Positions 34,372 to 47,075 of a stretch of 64,000 nt of DNA are shown in pieces. Numbering within the stretch: position 1 is the first letter of the stretch; each line of letters starts with the position of its first letter. Origin of the DNA: Spirogloea muscicola (Eukaryota > Streptophyta > Zygnematophyceae > Spirogloeales > Spirogloeaceae); assembly GCA_009602725.1 (NCBI GenBank), contig WELB01000033.1, positions 506,856-570,855 of the forward strand. The letters run 5' to 3'. Made by a program: the position numbers and the translations under genes. The notes under the pieces are model-generated. The model saw nothing but the letters and a program-made list of their open reading frames with translations. It had not been told where the DNA came from and did not search any database.

Positions 34372-37128
34372 ATGGCTCTCGCTGGAGGCTCCGCGGCGGC
34401 TGCTCCGCTTGCCGCCGTCGCCGCCGGGCCCATGGCGATCCTCTGGGACATGGAGAATTGCGGCGTGCCTGGTGAGCCCGGACGCTGGAAACCGTCTTGC
34501 CAGTCGTCTCGTCGTTAAGGTCCCCTTCGATTGTGAGGAAGTCATGCTTGCGGCTGATGGGCGCGGCTGGCTGGTCCGTCGGTGGAGCCCGGCAGGGCAG
34601 GTGCCGCCCGAGGACGTGGCCGGCAACATCCGCGGCGCGCTGCGCGGCCACCCCGCGGTGCGCGGCGCCGCCGTCACGGCCTTTGCCGCGTACGGCGACT
34701 TCAACATGTTCCCCAAGAAGCTCCGCGAGGGCTGCCAGCACACCGGCGTCAGCCTCATCGACGTCCCCAACGGCAAAAAGGACGCCGCAGGTCAGCCGGA
34801 AACTGTTAATCATCAACTCTGATAATAGCGACCTCCCTTGTGGCAGCAAGCAGCACATTGCCACTAAGTGCTTGTTGTGACACCGTCCTCCATTGGCGGC
34901 CGAGTGTAGACAAGGCCATCCTTGTGGACATGTTCCTCTTTGCGCTCGACAACCCGCCGCCGTCCACCATCCTCCTCATCACCGGCGACGGCGACTTCTC
35001 CCCCGCGCTGCACAAGCTCGCGCAGCGGGGCTACGCGGTGCTGCTGGCGGTGCCTGCAGGCGTTGGCATCTCGCCGGCGCTCGTCAGGCATGATCCCACC
35101 TCCAGATCACGACACAGCCTTATGCACAGAACCCATATCTCGATTGACGTACAAAGCGTCCTGAGGCCTTGTAATCAAAGGCAGTGTCAAGAAGTGCGCC
35201 CGATCTTCCGGAGGCACCTGCAGCTTGATATCACTTAGCAGGCAGCTGACTACGCTTCTTAAGCTCACAAAACCTGCCTTGTGGCTATCCTTCCTGGCCG
35301 CAGAGCTGGCAGCTACGTGTGGGACTGGCCATGCCTGGCAAGGGGGGACGGCTTAGTCCCGGCCAAGTGCTCGGTTCCGTACCGTCTCAGAACGGCCTCA
35401 ACACTTGGACCACCCCACGGCACGCTGCCACCCCACCAGCCGCCACCGCACCTGTCACAGCGCAGTGAAGGGGGCCACCCGGTCTGCGTCAATGGTCAAG
35501 TAGGTCAAGAGAGGTTGTGTGTCTACGCCTCAGCACGCAGCAATGCGATCGCGGCAGATTACAGCTTGGAGTCAGGCCAACACGATCGCCGCCAGCCACC
35601 CAATGATGGCCATTCTTCGGTCCACAGAGGTGGTCACGGGTGGTCTCCTCCTGCCGTAGAGGGTGGAGCGTTTCAAGATGTCAGCCCAAAGAGCCTGGCA
35701 GCCTATCTTGCAGGAGCCCCCATGACAGGCCTTGCCGGCGTACAGGACATTGCACGCACTGCGAGCAATGGTGCATCAGTGGGCACGCCAGCGCCAGGTG
35801 GAGTCTGCGATGATGGAAGAGGCGGTGGCCACGAGGCCGCCCCGACATCCTGCGTAAGGTACAGCCAGCAGTCCGTGCAGCGGATGTTCCAGGCCTGGGA
35901 GATGCACCCCAAGTACCACCCCCTGACCAGCACTGGCGCTGGAGGTGCCGCAGCAGCAACCCCTCCTGCTGCTGGTGGCATCGGGCTCGAGGGAGACCCA
36001 ACTGACAGACAGCGCAGAGTCGACAGCACCTTCGTCCAGCCTGGGGACCTGCAGGGCCTGAAGCGTCAGCTGGTCGAGCTGCTGCAGCTCCATGGCGGCC
36101 GGCTGGCACTCGTGCGGGTGCCGACCGAGTATCGGCGGCACTACCAGCGGCCGCTGTACCTCACTGAGTACGGCGTCCCTAAGCTCAAGTACCTGCTGGA
36201 GCGGATGAGGGACGTGCTGGACGTGCAGGGCATTGGCGTCCGAAAGTTGTTGGTTCTCAGAAACCCAGCTGCGAGGCAGCAATTGCTGAAGCTGCAAAAG
36301 AACGGGGCGGTGGACGATGGCCACCAAAGGGTGGTCAAGGAGACAGCCGATGTGGAGGCGCAGACGAGTGGGACTGAGGAGGAGAGAGAAGTGGCAGCAC
36401 CCCCAAGTGCAGAAGAAGTTGACATGAAGTTGAGCAGGATCGGTGACCCGTCCCAGGTTGTCCTCGCGAACACGACGCTGCAGGATACGACCTCCGACCC
36501 AGAGGAGACAGAGGAGAGCGAGGTAGAGGACCTGGACGCATTTGCAGCGACCGAGGCGTCCTTGGCAGCAACATCTGAGCAGAAGCTGCTACAAGCTGGA
36601 AGTGGGCTGGAGGAGGCAGCCAGCTTGAGCTACGGGGTTGAGGAGGCGAAGAGCTCAGCTTCGTTGAAGCTTGTGGAGCTACCGAGCGGCGGGGACGGCG
36701 TGAGTGAGATGCCTCCCACCTGTGCACCAGTGCAGCACTCACACCCCCCCAGCATTCCTTCTGAACCGCCACCGGCAAAGCTGGTCGATGAAGGCGACTC
36801 CGCAGAAGATGACCGCAGCATGATCAAGCGGGAGCAGCTGGAACAGGCACGGGGGGAAGGCACTGTGGCGGATGGCATAGGCCTGATGCCTAGCGGACAT
36901 GAATTGGATGCGTTTGCGTGGGACCTGATCGAGCTGCTCGTGAGCTTTGGAGGTTTCCTACCCATCCAGGCCTTCGAAGACCTCTACCTGCAGAGGTACT
37001 CCCGGCCCGCGAGTCCGGTGTCGCTTGGTGCTAGTGACCTAGTCAGCTTGTTTCACATGTACAGCAAGGTGGTTCGGTTGGAGACAATTGACGGCATCCA
37101 GTTTGTATTTTTGAGAGCCTACGATTAA
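34372..37128 (+). CDS. NYN-domain protein with two LOTUS (OST-HTH) domains
   Basis: Four exons with agreeing phases (34372-34471, 34596-34790, 34910-35087, 35304-37128) give about 765 residues. The NYN (PIN-like RNase fold) domain spans roughly residues 20-230: MAILWDMENCGVP, PEDVAGNIRGALRGHPAV, FAAYGDFNMFPKKLREGC, KAILVDMFLFALDNPPPS and ILLITGDGDFSPALHKLAQR, with the acidic residues of the family present. RAGSYVWDWPCLARGDG is a plant signature. Two LOTUS domains follow, at about 405-485 (LKRQLVELLQLHGGRLALVR) and 690-765 (LDAFAWDLIELLVSFGGFLP), separated by a long acidic linker. This is the MARF1/limkain-b1-like layout, linked to RNA binding and turnover in other eukaryotes; the role here is inference. 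Intron 3 uses a GC donor (35088). Confidence 0.9.
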
Positions 37129-37362
37129 AAATTGTACATACATGTCATTTCCTTGCAGCCGATTAGGCCAGCACATTGCTGGCACGCCTGACTATCCAGG
37201 CAATCATGCCAGCCTGGTGGAGCAATTGTTCACATCATATTATTATACAGAGCCGTCATGCCAATAAGCTCGGCCGAAATTGTATTTATCATTGTGACCA
37301 TCACGACTGAATCCTATGCACACGCGCATCTCACCAAGTTTCTGCAATGTACTTAAATCATA

Positions 37363-40235
37363 TCAGATAATGCCAAGCTCTTTGCCTGTATACGTGAACG
37401 CCTCCACAGCCTTCTCGAGCTGCGCCTCTGTGTGATCTGCAGAGAGCTGCACACGTATCCTTGCGGCCCCCTTGGGCACAACCTGTGGAATGACTTGCCG
37501 TGCTGGATAAGTCTCAGCTTAAGCATTCACTTGCATGGCCATCAGAACACTTTGTCTCCACTCAGCCCACTTGGCTTTTAGTCGTCAAGTGCAGCAAACT
37601 GAAGTGCAGGCCTCTAAGTTTCTCGACGGCAGCAGACACTCCTATTGCAGACCATCGACCTTGCAATCCTATGATGTACAAGCAAAGCTGGAGAGGGGGG
37701 TGGGGTAAAGGTATGCATTTACCGGATAAGAGAAGCCAACCACATAGACGCCCCTCTGGAGCATCTTCTCAGCAACCTCGTGGGCCAGCCTAGCGTCCCC
37801 AAGCATGATTGGCACAATTGGGTGATCACCCTCCTTGATCTGGAATCCTGCCTTCGTCATCTCTCGCCTAAAGTAGGCCGTGTTGGCTGCCAGTCTGTCA
37901 CGCAGCTCCGTGCTGCATAGGAGAGATGATGATGATGTTATGCATTTAAATGCTGATGAAGGCATGTCTGACCCTGCTTCAGGTGCAAGACTAAGGATAG
38001 ATGATTCCATATAGCAAAAGCCGTCTGCTGACCTCTCCATTAGGAGCTCAAGGGCGGCAATGCTTGCGGCTGCAACTGGGGGTGCAAGCGTGTTGGAGAA
38101 GAGATAGGGCCGGGCTTTCTGCCGGAGCAGTTCCACCACCTCCTTCTGCCCCGTCGTGTATCCGCCCGTCGCGCCCCCCAGCGCCTGCACTCAACTGACT
38201 CGACCAGCCCACCAGTGAGCAGCCAGAGACAGCAGAAATTGTCCTAGTCCTGACAGCAAAGCTAAGCATCATAGCCCAGGTCCTGCACGCAACCAGACTT
38301 GTCCGCTTGAAAGAACACGCAATGAAGCTCACACCCATTGCTGGAATCGTTATGATGCAAAGATTATTCTCATACTCAACCCGATGATTGCAGGCTTGCC
38401 ATTTACGTACTGGAGCAATTGGACGGGTTTAAGTGAGGCTCTCAAAGTGAGGCTCAGTCGTTTGCCGAGCACCAAGAGAGGTAGGGATGTGAAATGCAAC
38501 CTTGCCCAAGGTCGAGTTGATGATGTCCATCTGGCCAAACACGCCGCAGTGCTCGTCCGTACCCCTGCCAGTCCTGCCGAGGAAGCCTGTCGCGTGGCAG
38601 TCGTCTACAAAGACCGCGGCATTGTATGCATCCGCTAGCTCCCGGATCCTGGCCAGCGGGGCCACGTGGCCATCCATGGAGAAAACGCCGTCAGTGGCTA
38701 TCTGCAAGAGCAACATGACTAGGAATGAGCTCCAGCTTTGCTTTGCCAGTAGGTTCAAGAGCAACAAACCTGCTCAAGGCATCCAGTTCGATGCTGAAGC
38801 TAAAGAAAGTGAGGTTAAGATGGTGCAGTATTGCAAAGTACGCATTGTTGGGTACAGCATTCACACTGGTTTGCCATCTAGAGGAGAACAGAAATATTAC
38901 CATCTACAGCTTCTCAATCAGGCAGAGTGCACATAGGCACATGATTTCGTCAGTTCAAGCAGCTTGTTGAGCCATTGCAACTGCAGGGTGATGCTTCTGT
39001 CAACGGGGATTGCAGGTTCACCAGCCGCAATCGCTCTCCTTGGGTCTCGGCTAGGCAGCGCTCAAGATCGGCCATGTCCAGGTGCTTATAGCGCAGCCGC
39101 TTGGCCTTGCAGAGGCGGATGCCATCAATGATCGATGCGTGATTGAGCTCGTCACTGATCACTGCATCCTCGGCAGTAAGGAGCGCCTCAAAGAGGCCGC
39201 CATTTGCATCGAAGCAGCTGCATGGGAGATGTTCAGGCAACCAATCAAGGAAATATTCGCTTTTAAGCCGACAATGCGTCCGCAATGCGACTTGAGTGCG
39301 TGGACAATAAGCAGCTGCTCTTGTTGGGGCTCAGCATTTGCAAACCAAGTCTTGGGCTTGCCTGGGGAAGAGAATGGTGTCCTCGGTGCCGTGGAACTCA
39401 GACAGCTTCCACTCCAGCTGCTTGTGCAGGTCCTGCTCGTGGAAGGAGGGAGATGGACGTACATCAGCTGCAGAGCTGCTGCAGCTTTCTCCGACATGGG
39501 CACGTACTGAAGACAGTCCTTTTCTCACCGCAGTGGCGGGACCCTCAGCCGGTCAGCTGAAAGTCAGGGTCGGGCACGCCCACCTGCGTGCCGCAGATGA
39601 AGCGCACGGAGGAGAGGCCGAAGCCGCGGGCATCGAGCGCCTCGCGGGCGGCGGCCACCAGCCGCAGGTGGTTGCTCAGCCCCAGATAGTTGTTGGCGCA
39701 CAGGTTGAGCACCTCGCCTTCGCTGCATCAAGAGGCGAGCATGGCGCAGGCCACGTGAGGCTGGCCTCTAGGGGCCGGCGCCGCTGCCTCCTTACAGCTC
39801 GCTGGCCATGAGCTAATTGACACTTGGCTGAGCTTTGATAAGGCGTATGGCAATCACAACATCAGATTTTTAGACAATTGTAGCTCAGCTCAGCTCAGCT
39901 CAACACGGCTCAGCTTAGCGCAGCTCAGCTCAGCAGCGAGCGCTGGCGGGGACGCACATGCCTCTGCGCGACGGCGACGGACGAGCCCTGCGGCGACGTG
40001 ATGACGCGCTCCGCCTTCCACGTCCCCGCGCCGCGCACCTCCTCCAGCTGCCGCCGCACCACCTGCACGGCGGAGGCGGCGGCGCTGGCCGCCGGGTCAG
40101 CACAGCCGCCACCGGCATCTCCGCGCCCGCCGCCGCCGCCACCCTGAGAGGCGGCGCCTCCTGCGGGCGTCTGAGGGGCGGCGCACTTCGACGAGGGCCT
40201 GNCCTCGCCGCCGCCGCCGCCGCCGCCGTCGCCAC
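37363..40235 (-). CDS. KBL: 2-amino-3-ketobutyrate CoA ligase (glycine C-acetyltransferase)
   Basis: A PLP enzyme of the alpha-oxoamine synthase family that cleaves 2-amino-3-oxobutyrate with CoA to glycine and acetyl-CoA in threonine breakdown. It is usually mitochondrial. Minus-strand exons give, in order, [94 protein letters not shown] and [20 protein letters not shown]. Then come [59 protein letters not shown] (the PLP lysine) and [20 protein letters not shown]. The last exon (37482-37363) ends [11 protein letters not shown]. These match bacterial KBL nearly block for block. The N-terminal exon is Gly/Ala-rich and open up to an N at 40202, so the start codon and any targeting peptide are not resolved. 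Confidence 0.93.
39882..39935. repeat. CAGCT-type pentanucleotide repeat
   Basis: Imperfect CAGCT/AGCTC repeat of about ten units, inside an intron of the KBL gene near its 5' end. Confidence 0.85.
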
Positions 40236-40666
40236 TGCGGCCGCCGCGGCCGGCGCGGGCTGCTCAGGACAAAGAGTGTGAAAGAGAGGCCTTCACGCGA
40301 ACTTATTTAACACTCTCTAACCCATTTCCTAATCAATAAATCGAACTCCTCTCCTCGGGCCGCTCGACGGCACCTCGATCCGGCGCAGGCGCGAGGCGGG
40401 CTTGAGGATTTCCCTGCCGCAGAAGGAAATCCTGGCAGGCGAGGCTGCCGTTTCGATGCCGTTGCGTTGACGGTGGCCGGCTGCCGGCCCTCAACGCGAG
40501 CTCGGTAAGTATGCCACAACACTTCCCCCCCCCGCCGCCCCGCTCCTCGCGCCGCCATCCGCGCCGCAGTCCCCGCCGGCTGCGCCGCGCCCGCCGTGCG
40601 GCAGGCCTCCCTGCGGAGAGGGAGAATGGTCGTGGCGGTGGCGGCGGCGGCGGCGGCGGCGGCGGC

Positions 40667-41359
40667 ATGCCTTCGTCCTGCAAGGGCCTGGCGCTGGAGC
40701 TCGTCAAGTGCCTTGCTGACAGCGACTGCGTCAAGGCGAGGCTCCTCAGCTCCTCGCCCGCGTCGCCACGACGAGGCTGCTCCGCTGGCCGCGGCGAGGC
40801 TATGCCGCGGACGGTCGCGTCCATGGCATCCAGGCTCCGCGGCCGGCCGCGGCTGCCATACCGTGAGCTGATCCGGTGTCGGCTCCTGCCATGCGCTGCG
40901 GCCATCGCCAGGTAGAGAAGCGGAGCTACAAGGAGTGCGCCGGGGAGGCTCCGCCGGCCGTGCCCGCGCGCTGCGTCGGCCTCCGTGAGACCTACTTCAA
41001 CTGCAAGCGTGGCCAGGTGCCCCCGCTGAGGCCGCCCGCCGGCCCTGCCCTGCCGCCAAAAACTGCCTGCAGCACAATGGTGGCTGCAGACAATTGCCAT
41101 CGATCGGGGGCCCGCCTGAGAGCAACCTGGCAAGCGTCTGCTGTGTCGTCCTGCCGCTGCATGGACTTTAGATCAGCATGCAATGCTGCAAAGATCAAAG
41201 CCTTGGCTAACATCCAGGCAGCCTTACCTTACAGAGGGGCTGCACGCTGTATATCACAGGAATGTGCTCCTCTTGACTTTCCATCAGTAAATACCGCTTC
41301 TGCACTGGTGGTTGCAGGTGGACATGCGCACGCGTATCAAAGGGAACAAGGGTTACTGA
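40667..41359 (+). CDS. COA5: Cytochrome c oxidase assembly factor 5 (PET191-like)
   Basis: A small mitochondrial intermembrane-space protein with a twin-CX9C fold needed for complex IV assembly. Three exons give 71 residues, the same length as the plant protein. Exon 1 (40667-40735) encodes MPSSCKGLALELVKCLADSD with CX9C. Exon 2 (40912-41016) encodes VEKRSYKECAGEAPPAVPAR, then CVGLRETYFNC, a second CX9C. Exon 3 (41318-41359) encodes VDMRTRIKGNKGY and a stop. Intron 1 appears to use a GC donor (AAG followed by GCGAGG). A GT donor three bases after the Cys codon is also in frame but would drop two conserved positions (Val-Lys). The gene lies just upstream of pyruvate kinase on the same strand, with 107 bases between stop and start. 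Confidence 0.92.
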
Positions 41360-41466
41360 GCTCACAGTAGTTAGCTCGCAGCTGAGTCGCAGTGGTCGGC
41401 GGCCCTCGGTCAGCACAGGCTGACAGCAGCCACGTCCGAGGGGTGGGGCCACCTGTGAGGGCCAAG

Positions 41467-44206
41467 ATGTCGATCACGCAGGCGGGCCACATTCTGCTGC
41501 AGGAGCCCATCAAGCTGGGCTCCATCCTGCAGCCGTCCCCGCCCACGCACTTCACGTCGCTCACCAAGGTCATGTGCACGCTCGGCCAGCAGTCCCGATC
41601 CGTTGAGGTCATCGAGGACATGCTAAAGGCCGGCATGTCAGTCGCCCGCTTCGACTTCTCCCAGGGCGATGCCGCATATCATCAAGAGACCATCGACAAC
41701 CTGCGCAAAGCTGTCCAGAACACCGGCAAGATTTGCGGGGTACTTACCTAATCATAACCTGGCTCTTGTAGCTTGGATTCATGCAGTGGCTTCAGCTGCA
41801 AATGTGTTGTCACAGTCTGGTTGTCACTGCAAGGTGTGCTGTTTCTACTTACCTGTATTGTGCATGTATTACCTACAAGTACCTGATCTGAATTGCATTA
41901 CTACGTCATGAATTTGTCGCAGGTGATGTTGGACACCATTGGTCCAGAGTTGCTCGTGATGAACAAGGCGGCAGACAAGCCTATCGACTTGGCAGCAGGA
42001 GCGGTGGTCCGCTTCACTCCCGACCTCTCGCAGGCTGCCTCTACGGAGGTGCTGCCAGTCAATGCCACGGGACTGGCACAGTCGGCCAAAATTGGCACCA
42101 CCATCTTCGTCGGCCAGTATCTCTTCACTGGCAGCGAGAAGAGCTCAGTCTGGTTTGAGGTACGTTGACATTGACAGTGTGCTGGCACTCCTTGTTTGGA
42201 TTGTCTCTCAGTTGCCTTTGCCTCAATGAAGTCGTGCAGCCTGTTGTCCTTTGTCCACGAATGACGTGGAGGTCAAGTCACTGCAGTAAGTAGCAAGAGG
42301 CGATGTTCGTTGATAACTATTAGTCTACCAGACTGATTGTGCACTGTTGGATTCTGTAGGTGCTGGAGATACAAGGCGATGACGTTATATGTCGGGCAAA
42401 GAACAGCACAACACTGGCCGGTGCGCTCATCACTGTCTTTGCTGCTGGAGTGCACATGGACCTCCCCACCCTGAGTGAGCAAGACAAGGATGTCATATTC
42501 TCCTGGGGCGCACAGAACTGCATCGACTTCTTGTCACTCTCCTTCACACGGAATGCGGAGGACGTGAAGATAGCACGGAACGCCTTGAAGGATAATCCTC
42601 TGCTAGCGAGCACCCTCATATTCGCCAAGATTGAGAGTGCGGAGGGCCTTGCAAAGTTTGACGAGATCCTTGAGGAGGCTGACGGCATCATTCTTGGACG
42701 TGGCAATCTTGGCATTGATGTTCCACCAGAGAAGGTACAACTTTGCCATCTCATGTTGGAATCCGTGTGTGACTAGTGTGCATCTACTGCTTCAATTCTT
42801 ACACCGACAATGTACAGATGTGTGGACAGGCTTAATACCAGCAGGGAGATTCATTCTTACCTGTGCAATCCACAACTTTATATCCTTCAATGCCACTCTT
42901 CTTCCACTGTTTCTGCAGGTGGTCTCCCTCCAGAAGATGGCTCTCACGAAGTGCTGTATGGTGGGCAAGCCAGGGATCATTACCCGAGTTGTTGACACAA
43001 TGACTGACACTCCCCGTCCTACACGGGCAGAGGCAACTGACGTTGCAAATGCTGTTCTAGATGGTAATCACTTAGGAGTCTCTCTGCTGCTGTAGTCATT
43101 CTGATCTCGTGGCGCTTGCCAAGGAAAGGACAAAATGAGAAAAACAGATGGATTCTACTTCTCACAATGGCTTTATAGCTCGCTGACTTGTACAGCTTAA
43201 CTCTGACTTTCGCCCAACTTGTGTATACCTCACTGCGCCTAACTGCAGGAGCCGACGGCATAATGCTTGGGGCAGAGACCTTGCGGGGCTTGTATCCAGT
43301 CGAAGCAGTTGCCACAGTTGTGCGCATCTGTTCTGAAGCAGAGAAAGTGTACAATCATGGGCAGCACTTCAAGAAGGTCCTCAAATTTGTGGGCGAGCCC
43401 ATGACTCACCTGGAGTCTATTGCATCGTCAGCGGTAAGTTTTACAAACGATGTTGTAGGTTGGCCCCTCCATCAGAGTCTGTGTTGTTGTGCCTTGATCG
43501 TCTTCCTGTGCAGTCTTTGCTTTAGCAAGTCTGCAGGCTCTGTCATTGCTGCTACTTCTGCCAATGTGATAGGCAGCGCCGACTAAGCTTGAGCCCCTGG
43601 ACCTGTCACGACCAGGTGAGGGCGGCTGCCAAGGTGCTGGCATCAGTAGTCATTGTCTTTTCGTACTCCACTCGAACGGCACGCCTCATTGCCAAGTACC
43701 GGCCCTCTATGCCGGTCATAGTCGTTGTGATTCCTCGGCTGGTCACCAACCAGCTCTCTTGGACTCTCCTTGGACAGACTCAGGTGAGGTTGTTTCCTGT
43801 ACTAGTATGCTCTAACAAGCCATAGACTGCTTGATACAGTAGCGACTGCAGTCAGATTGCTTCTAGACAGATATGGATGCAGTCAATGACAGCACATCTT
43901 CTAATAAGATCACACACAAAGAAACGCAACGCTGAATCTAGTAAGAGGAGACCATGGCTTCTCTGACTTCTTGGTCCTTGAGATGGGCTGCAGGCCAGGC
44001 AGGTCAATGCAAATAGGGGCCTCTTCCCGCTTCTTGCCGATCCCAAGGTGCAGGCGCCGGGGTCCACGCACTCCAATGAGTCCATTCTCAAGGGAGCAAT
44101 CATGCACTGCCGCTCCGTGGGCATCGTGCAGCCCAATGACCGGGTGGTTGTCTGCCAACGGCTTGGAGGTCACCAGGTCATAAAGATCGTCGAGCTAAGT
44201 GGCTAA
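41467..44206 (+). CDS. PK: Pyruvate kinase, cytosolic plant type
   Basis: Catalyses phosphoenolpyruvate + ADP to pyruvate + ATP in cytosolic glycolysis. Seven exons in phase (41467-41739, 41923-42159, 42360-42734, 42919-43063, 43249-43433, 43616-43783, 43994-44206) give 531 residues, close to plant cytosolic enzymes. Signatures are [32 protein letters not shown] (cytosolic plant forms also lack the usual Lys here), [38 protein letters not shown] with the catalytic Lys, [52 protein letters not shown] and the C-terminal [20 protein letters not shown]. There is no transit peptide before [15 protein letters not shown], which supports a cytosolic location. The ATG fits the start of plant homologues. 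Confidence 0.96.
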
Positions 44207-45830
44207 ATAATTTTCCGCGTGGCCCAGAGGCTCACACCACGTCTTAGGATCTCAGAGGCCTTATGATAAGCGCATTCAATGCATTGGCCTGCAGCAGGCC
44301 AATGTAAAAGTCCACGTCTGCGCTTGTCCAAATTGCAGCCACTGCCTGCACGTGTGTGCAGCGCCTGCGGCCAAGGATGTGTATAGTTGGCATCTGTACA
44401 TGATCTCACTTGCATCTCCATTTTCTTGGTCAGGGCCAATTTGGCCAATCTCAATGTCAGCTCATATTCCTGTCTTATGTCAACATTGAATCTAACCTAC
44501 ATGCTGCAGCACAGCAGGGGGTATGACATTGATGTGGGCTGCTGCAAACCTGCTACATGATCTGGCAGATCTGGCAAAATGTAATGGATGTAACAGCCCT
44601 GTCGTAATTCAAGACTAAGACAAGCGTAGGGAAAACTGCGTGGACTACCCTATAAATTTCTGGGCCAGCACAATGTGGGCAGGCATGTGCAGGTTTCTAG
44701 TTTTGCTATGCCTTTCTTTTGTCTAAACCACGAGGTTTGCCTAAACCCGAGGAAAGGCATGCCCTGGAGTAGGCCGCATGCCGCCCACCACTTGACTGCC
44801 TTCGGACATAGATTTCAGTATGCCGTTGCCTTGTATGTGCTCACTTGCGCCACTTTGTACACTAGGCACTAATGAAACAACATGTAAGTGCCGGTGAAGC
44901 CGGGTTGATTACTTGCCGTCCCTGAGTTGATCTACTGCAAAGTGGACAACTGAAAGCGCTTGCCAAGAAGTTGTGGTAGGTCGAGAGGGAGGCTGCAGAG
45001 AATGCCACTGAGGCCAAGGCAGGCACCAAGCAGGCCACCAGAGGCCACCAGGCAAAAGTCGAGCAGGACATGTACTTTCAGAGGATGAATCAGGATGTCA
45101 GTAAATGGCTGCAAGCGGTCAAAGCGATGGCAGGGCAATGAATGCTGAAAGGACGAGGTGATTCTGAAGCTCTCAGGATATTATGTGTTGATGCCTCCCT
45201 GGCGGTACCAATCTTGGTAAGCCGTACCTCGGACAGGAACGAGGCACAAAGCGTGAAGCAGCTTGACGGGCAGCTGAGCCACTTGAGGAGCTTTTTGTGC
45301 TTCCCCAGTGCATGTGGGAGGTCGCCGTCAAACGGGTACATGCAACAACAACATCAGAATCAAGCATCTGTTGACACTGCACTGCTGTACTTGGTCATAC
45401 TCAATAAACTTTGTCAGGAGGACGCACCTCCAGAAGATTCATCTCACGACATGGTCACTCGACGACGCTATGCAGGTGCTCAAATGAGATCTACATGGAA
45501 CATGCAAAGTGTGCATGCCTAAGATAGGAAGCTCCTGCATATCAATGTAAGGCTGCATGTCATCGCCGGGACACTGAGGGGGCTGAGAACGTCGATGGTA
45601 CTCCGTCCCGCAAGCCTAGCGCCGCTTCTGTGCATAAAAGACGGAAGAGACTGTTACTACTGCAAAGCCAGCAGCAGGAGAACAACAAACATTAAAACGA
45701 TAATCAGGAGAAGCATAATACGACCTGCCACGTGGTTTGTATAAAGGGGATGACGATCCTGTTGGAGCTTCTTAAGGCCTGAGGCCTGAGGCTGGGATGG
45801 CGCTTAGGTGGGCCAGCTTCACAGCAGTTG
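44207..45830. other. Intergenic; one coding-like segment (44974-45141, +)
   Basis: No known gene was found. After a possible acceptor (GTGGTAG) a frame at about 44978-45141 reads EREAAENATEAKAGTKQATR, then HQAKVEQDMYFQRMNQDVSK, WLQAVKAMAGQ and a stop. It is amphipathic, charged and helix-like, and could be a final exon of an unrecognised protein or a decayed gene. No upstream exon was found. The rest, including the 3' flank of pyruvate kinase, shows nothing I can identify. Confidence 0.3.
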
Positions 45831-46059
45831 GAAGGTTGGTTGACACTTATCTACCAAGGAGCTGCTACCAAAATTCCTAGAAGGAATTTGGCTGGTTCCA
45901 CTCGCATTCGGTCTCCAGCCATGGTCAGTCTAGCTGCCACCACAGCTGGAAGCTGCCAGCTCCAGCCAGCTCCAGCCAGTACAAGAAGACCGTGGCTGTG
46001 CCTGATGCTGCCACCATGGCCGGTCAAGCAGCCGGCGACGGTAGCCGTGTGTTTTCAGC

Positions 46060-46700
46060 GCCTTTCCTTGTTCATACTTCTGGGCTGGCCACTCACAGCC
46101 TTCGAAAGAGCTCGCTCGAATGTTTCGGCCCTTTTGGACCTTGTCCACGACGAGGCCCACCACGGCCCCACCACGGCCCCACAGCGGCGGCGGCTCCGAC
46201 GTGGGAGCGGCCGCTGCGCCGTCTCGGGCCCGTCCCTTCGCCTCGCCCACGTGGGCCCGGCGCGAGCCACTAGTCGCGCTCCACGTCGGCGAGCCGGGAG
46301 CCCCACTGCTCGAGCGGCCGGCCCGACCGGCCGACGGGATTTTCCGACGCTCTCTGGCCATCTGGCCATCATTCGGCGGCCGGGTCAGCAAGGGGAGCTG
46401 CCCAGCTTCAACGCTGCCGGGTCGCTTGCCCAGGAAATCCTAATGCGGCTGTCTTATCTCCTTGCAACGCTCCCTGTCTCACGCCGTGCCCTTGCGGGCA
46501 GGCCGCGCTATGCTGCTGCCTCTGGGTCTCGTCGGGGTGCCTCCTTTCCAGCTGCACATCACTCCGACTTGCTGCTGCTAAGTCGGGGTTACAAAGCTCC
46601 ACTCCGCTGTAATCTCGCGCATAGCTGTGTGGTACGCGCCTGTCGGCTCTTGGAATTTGTCCATTCATTCTGGGCTGACCTCTCCTAGCCACTGCCTTAC
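46060..46700 (+). mobile_element. LINE 3' end, diverged copy
   Basis: Encodes the family C-terminus in decayed form: FNAAGSLAQEILMRLSYLLA, then RRALAGRPRYAAASGSRRGA and SDLLLLSRGY. Tail pieces with hairpin units lie at about 46080-46100 and 46670-46690, and GGACCTTGTCCA near 46137. It is more diverged than the 4.6 and 12.6 kb copies, so it is an older insertion. It is 5'-truncated. Confidence 0.6.
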
Positions 46701-46769
46701 ATTAGAAGAGCGATTCCTTCTCTGACCTCGTCCATACAGTCGGAGCCAGCCTTCCACTTTCCGATCCCT

Positions 46770-47075
46770 ATGGACCTTATCCAGTCTTTTCGGGCTGGCT
46801 GTCACAGCCTTCGCCCCTTTCATATGAGCTTCCTTTCACAGCAAGCAGCCTTCAACGCCCAAGCCCAGGTGAATAATATGCGGCTTGTTGATTCCCTGTG
46901 TAATGCGGCTTCGCTTACTTTGCAGCGCTCCCAGGATCTGGCTATTCATCAGCATGCCGAGCGCGCTCTAAGTCAGGCTACTGACTTCCGTGGCCGTGCT
47001 CCGGCTCTCCATTTTAACCTGTCGGTTTCGTATGTGCTCACTCGTACTAACGTCATACTGTTTCCTTAGTTACCT
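46770..47075 (+). mobile_element. LINE 3' end, further subfamily
   Basis: A single frame from 46770 to the stop at 47069 contains AFNAQAQVNNMRLVDSLCNA, SLTLQRSQDLAIHQHAERAL and SVSYVLTR. This matches the layout of the family C-terminus (RM-L-SLQR, A-HQ-A-RAL, S-LLTRGY). A hairpin unit GGGCTGGCTGTCACAGCC sits at about 46790-46808. 47076-47480 may hold a further eroded copy (LPHLQLLTR near 47385). Confidence 0.5.

Noticed and set aside
35681-36778. Several minus-strand frames of 110-180 codons
   Set aside because: They are shadows of the large last exon of the NYN-LOTUS gene.
44862-45138. Minus-strand hydrophobic frames suggesting a small membrane protein
   Set aside because: The plus strand has the better coding-like frame here, and no homology was recognised for either minus-strand frame.
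45930-46391. A 153-codon minus-strand frame with Arg/Gly-rich sequence
   Set aside because: It is antisense to a diverged LINE 3' end and compositional in nature.
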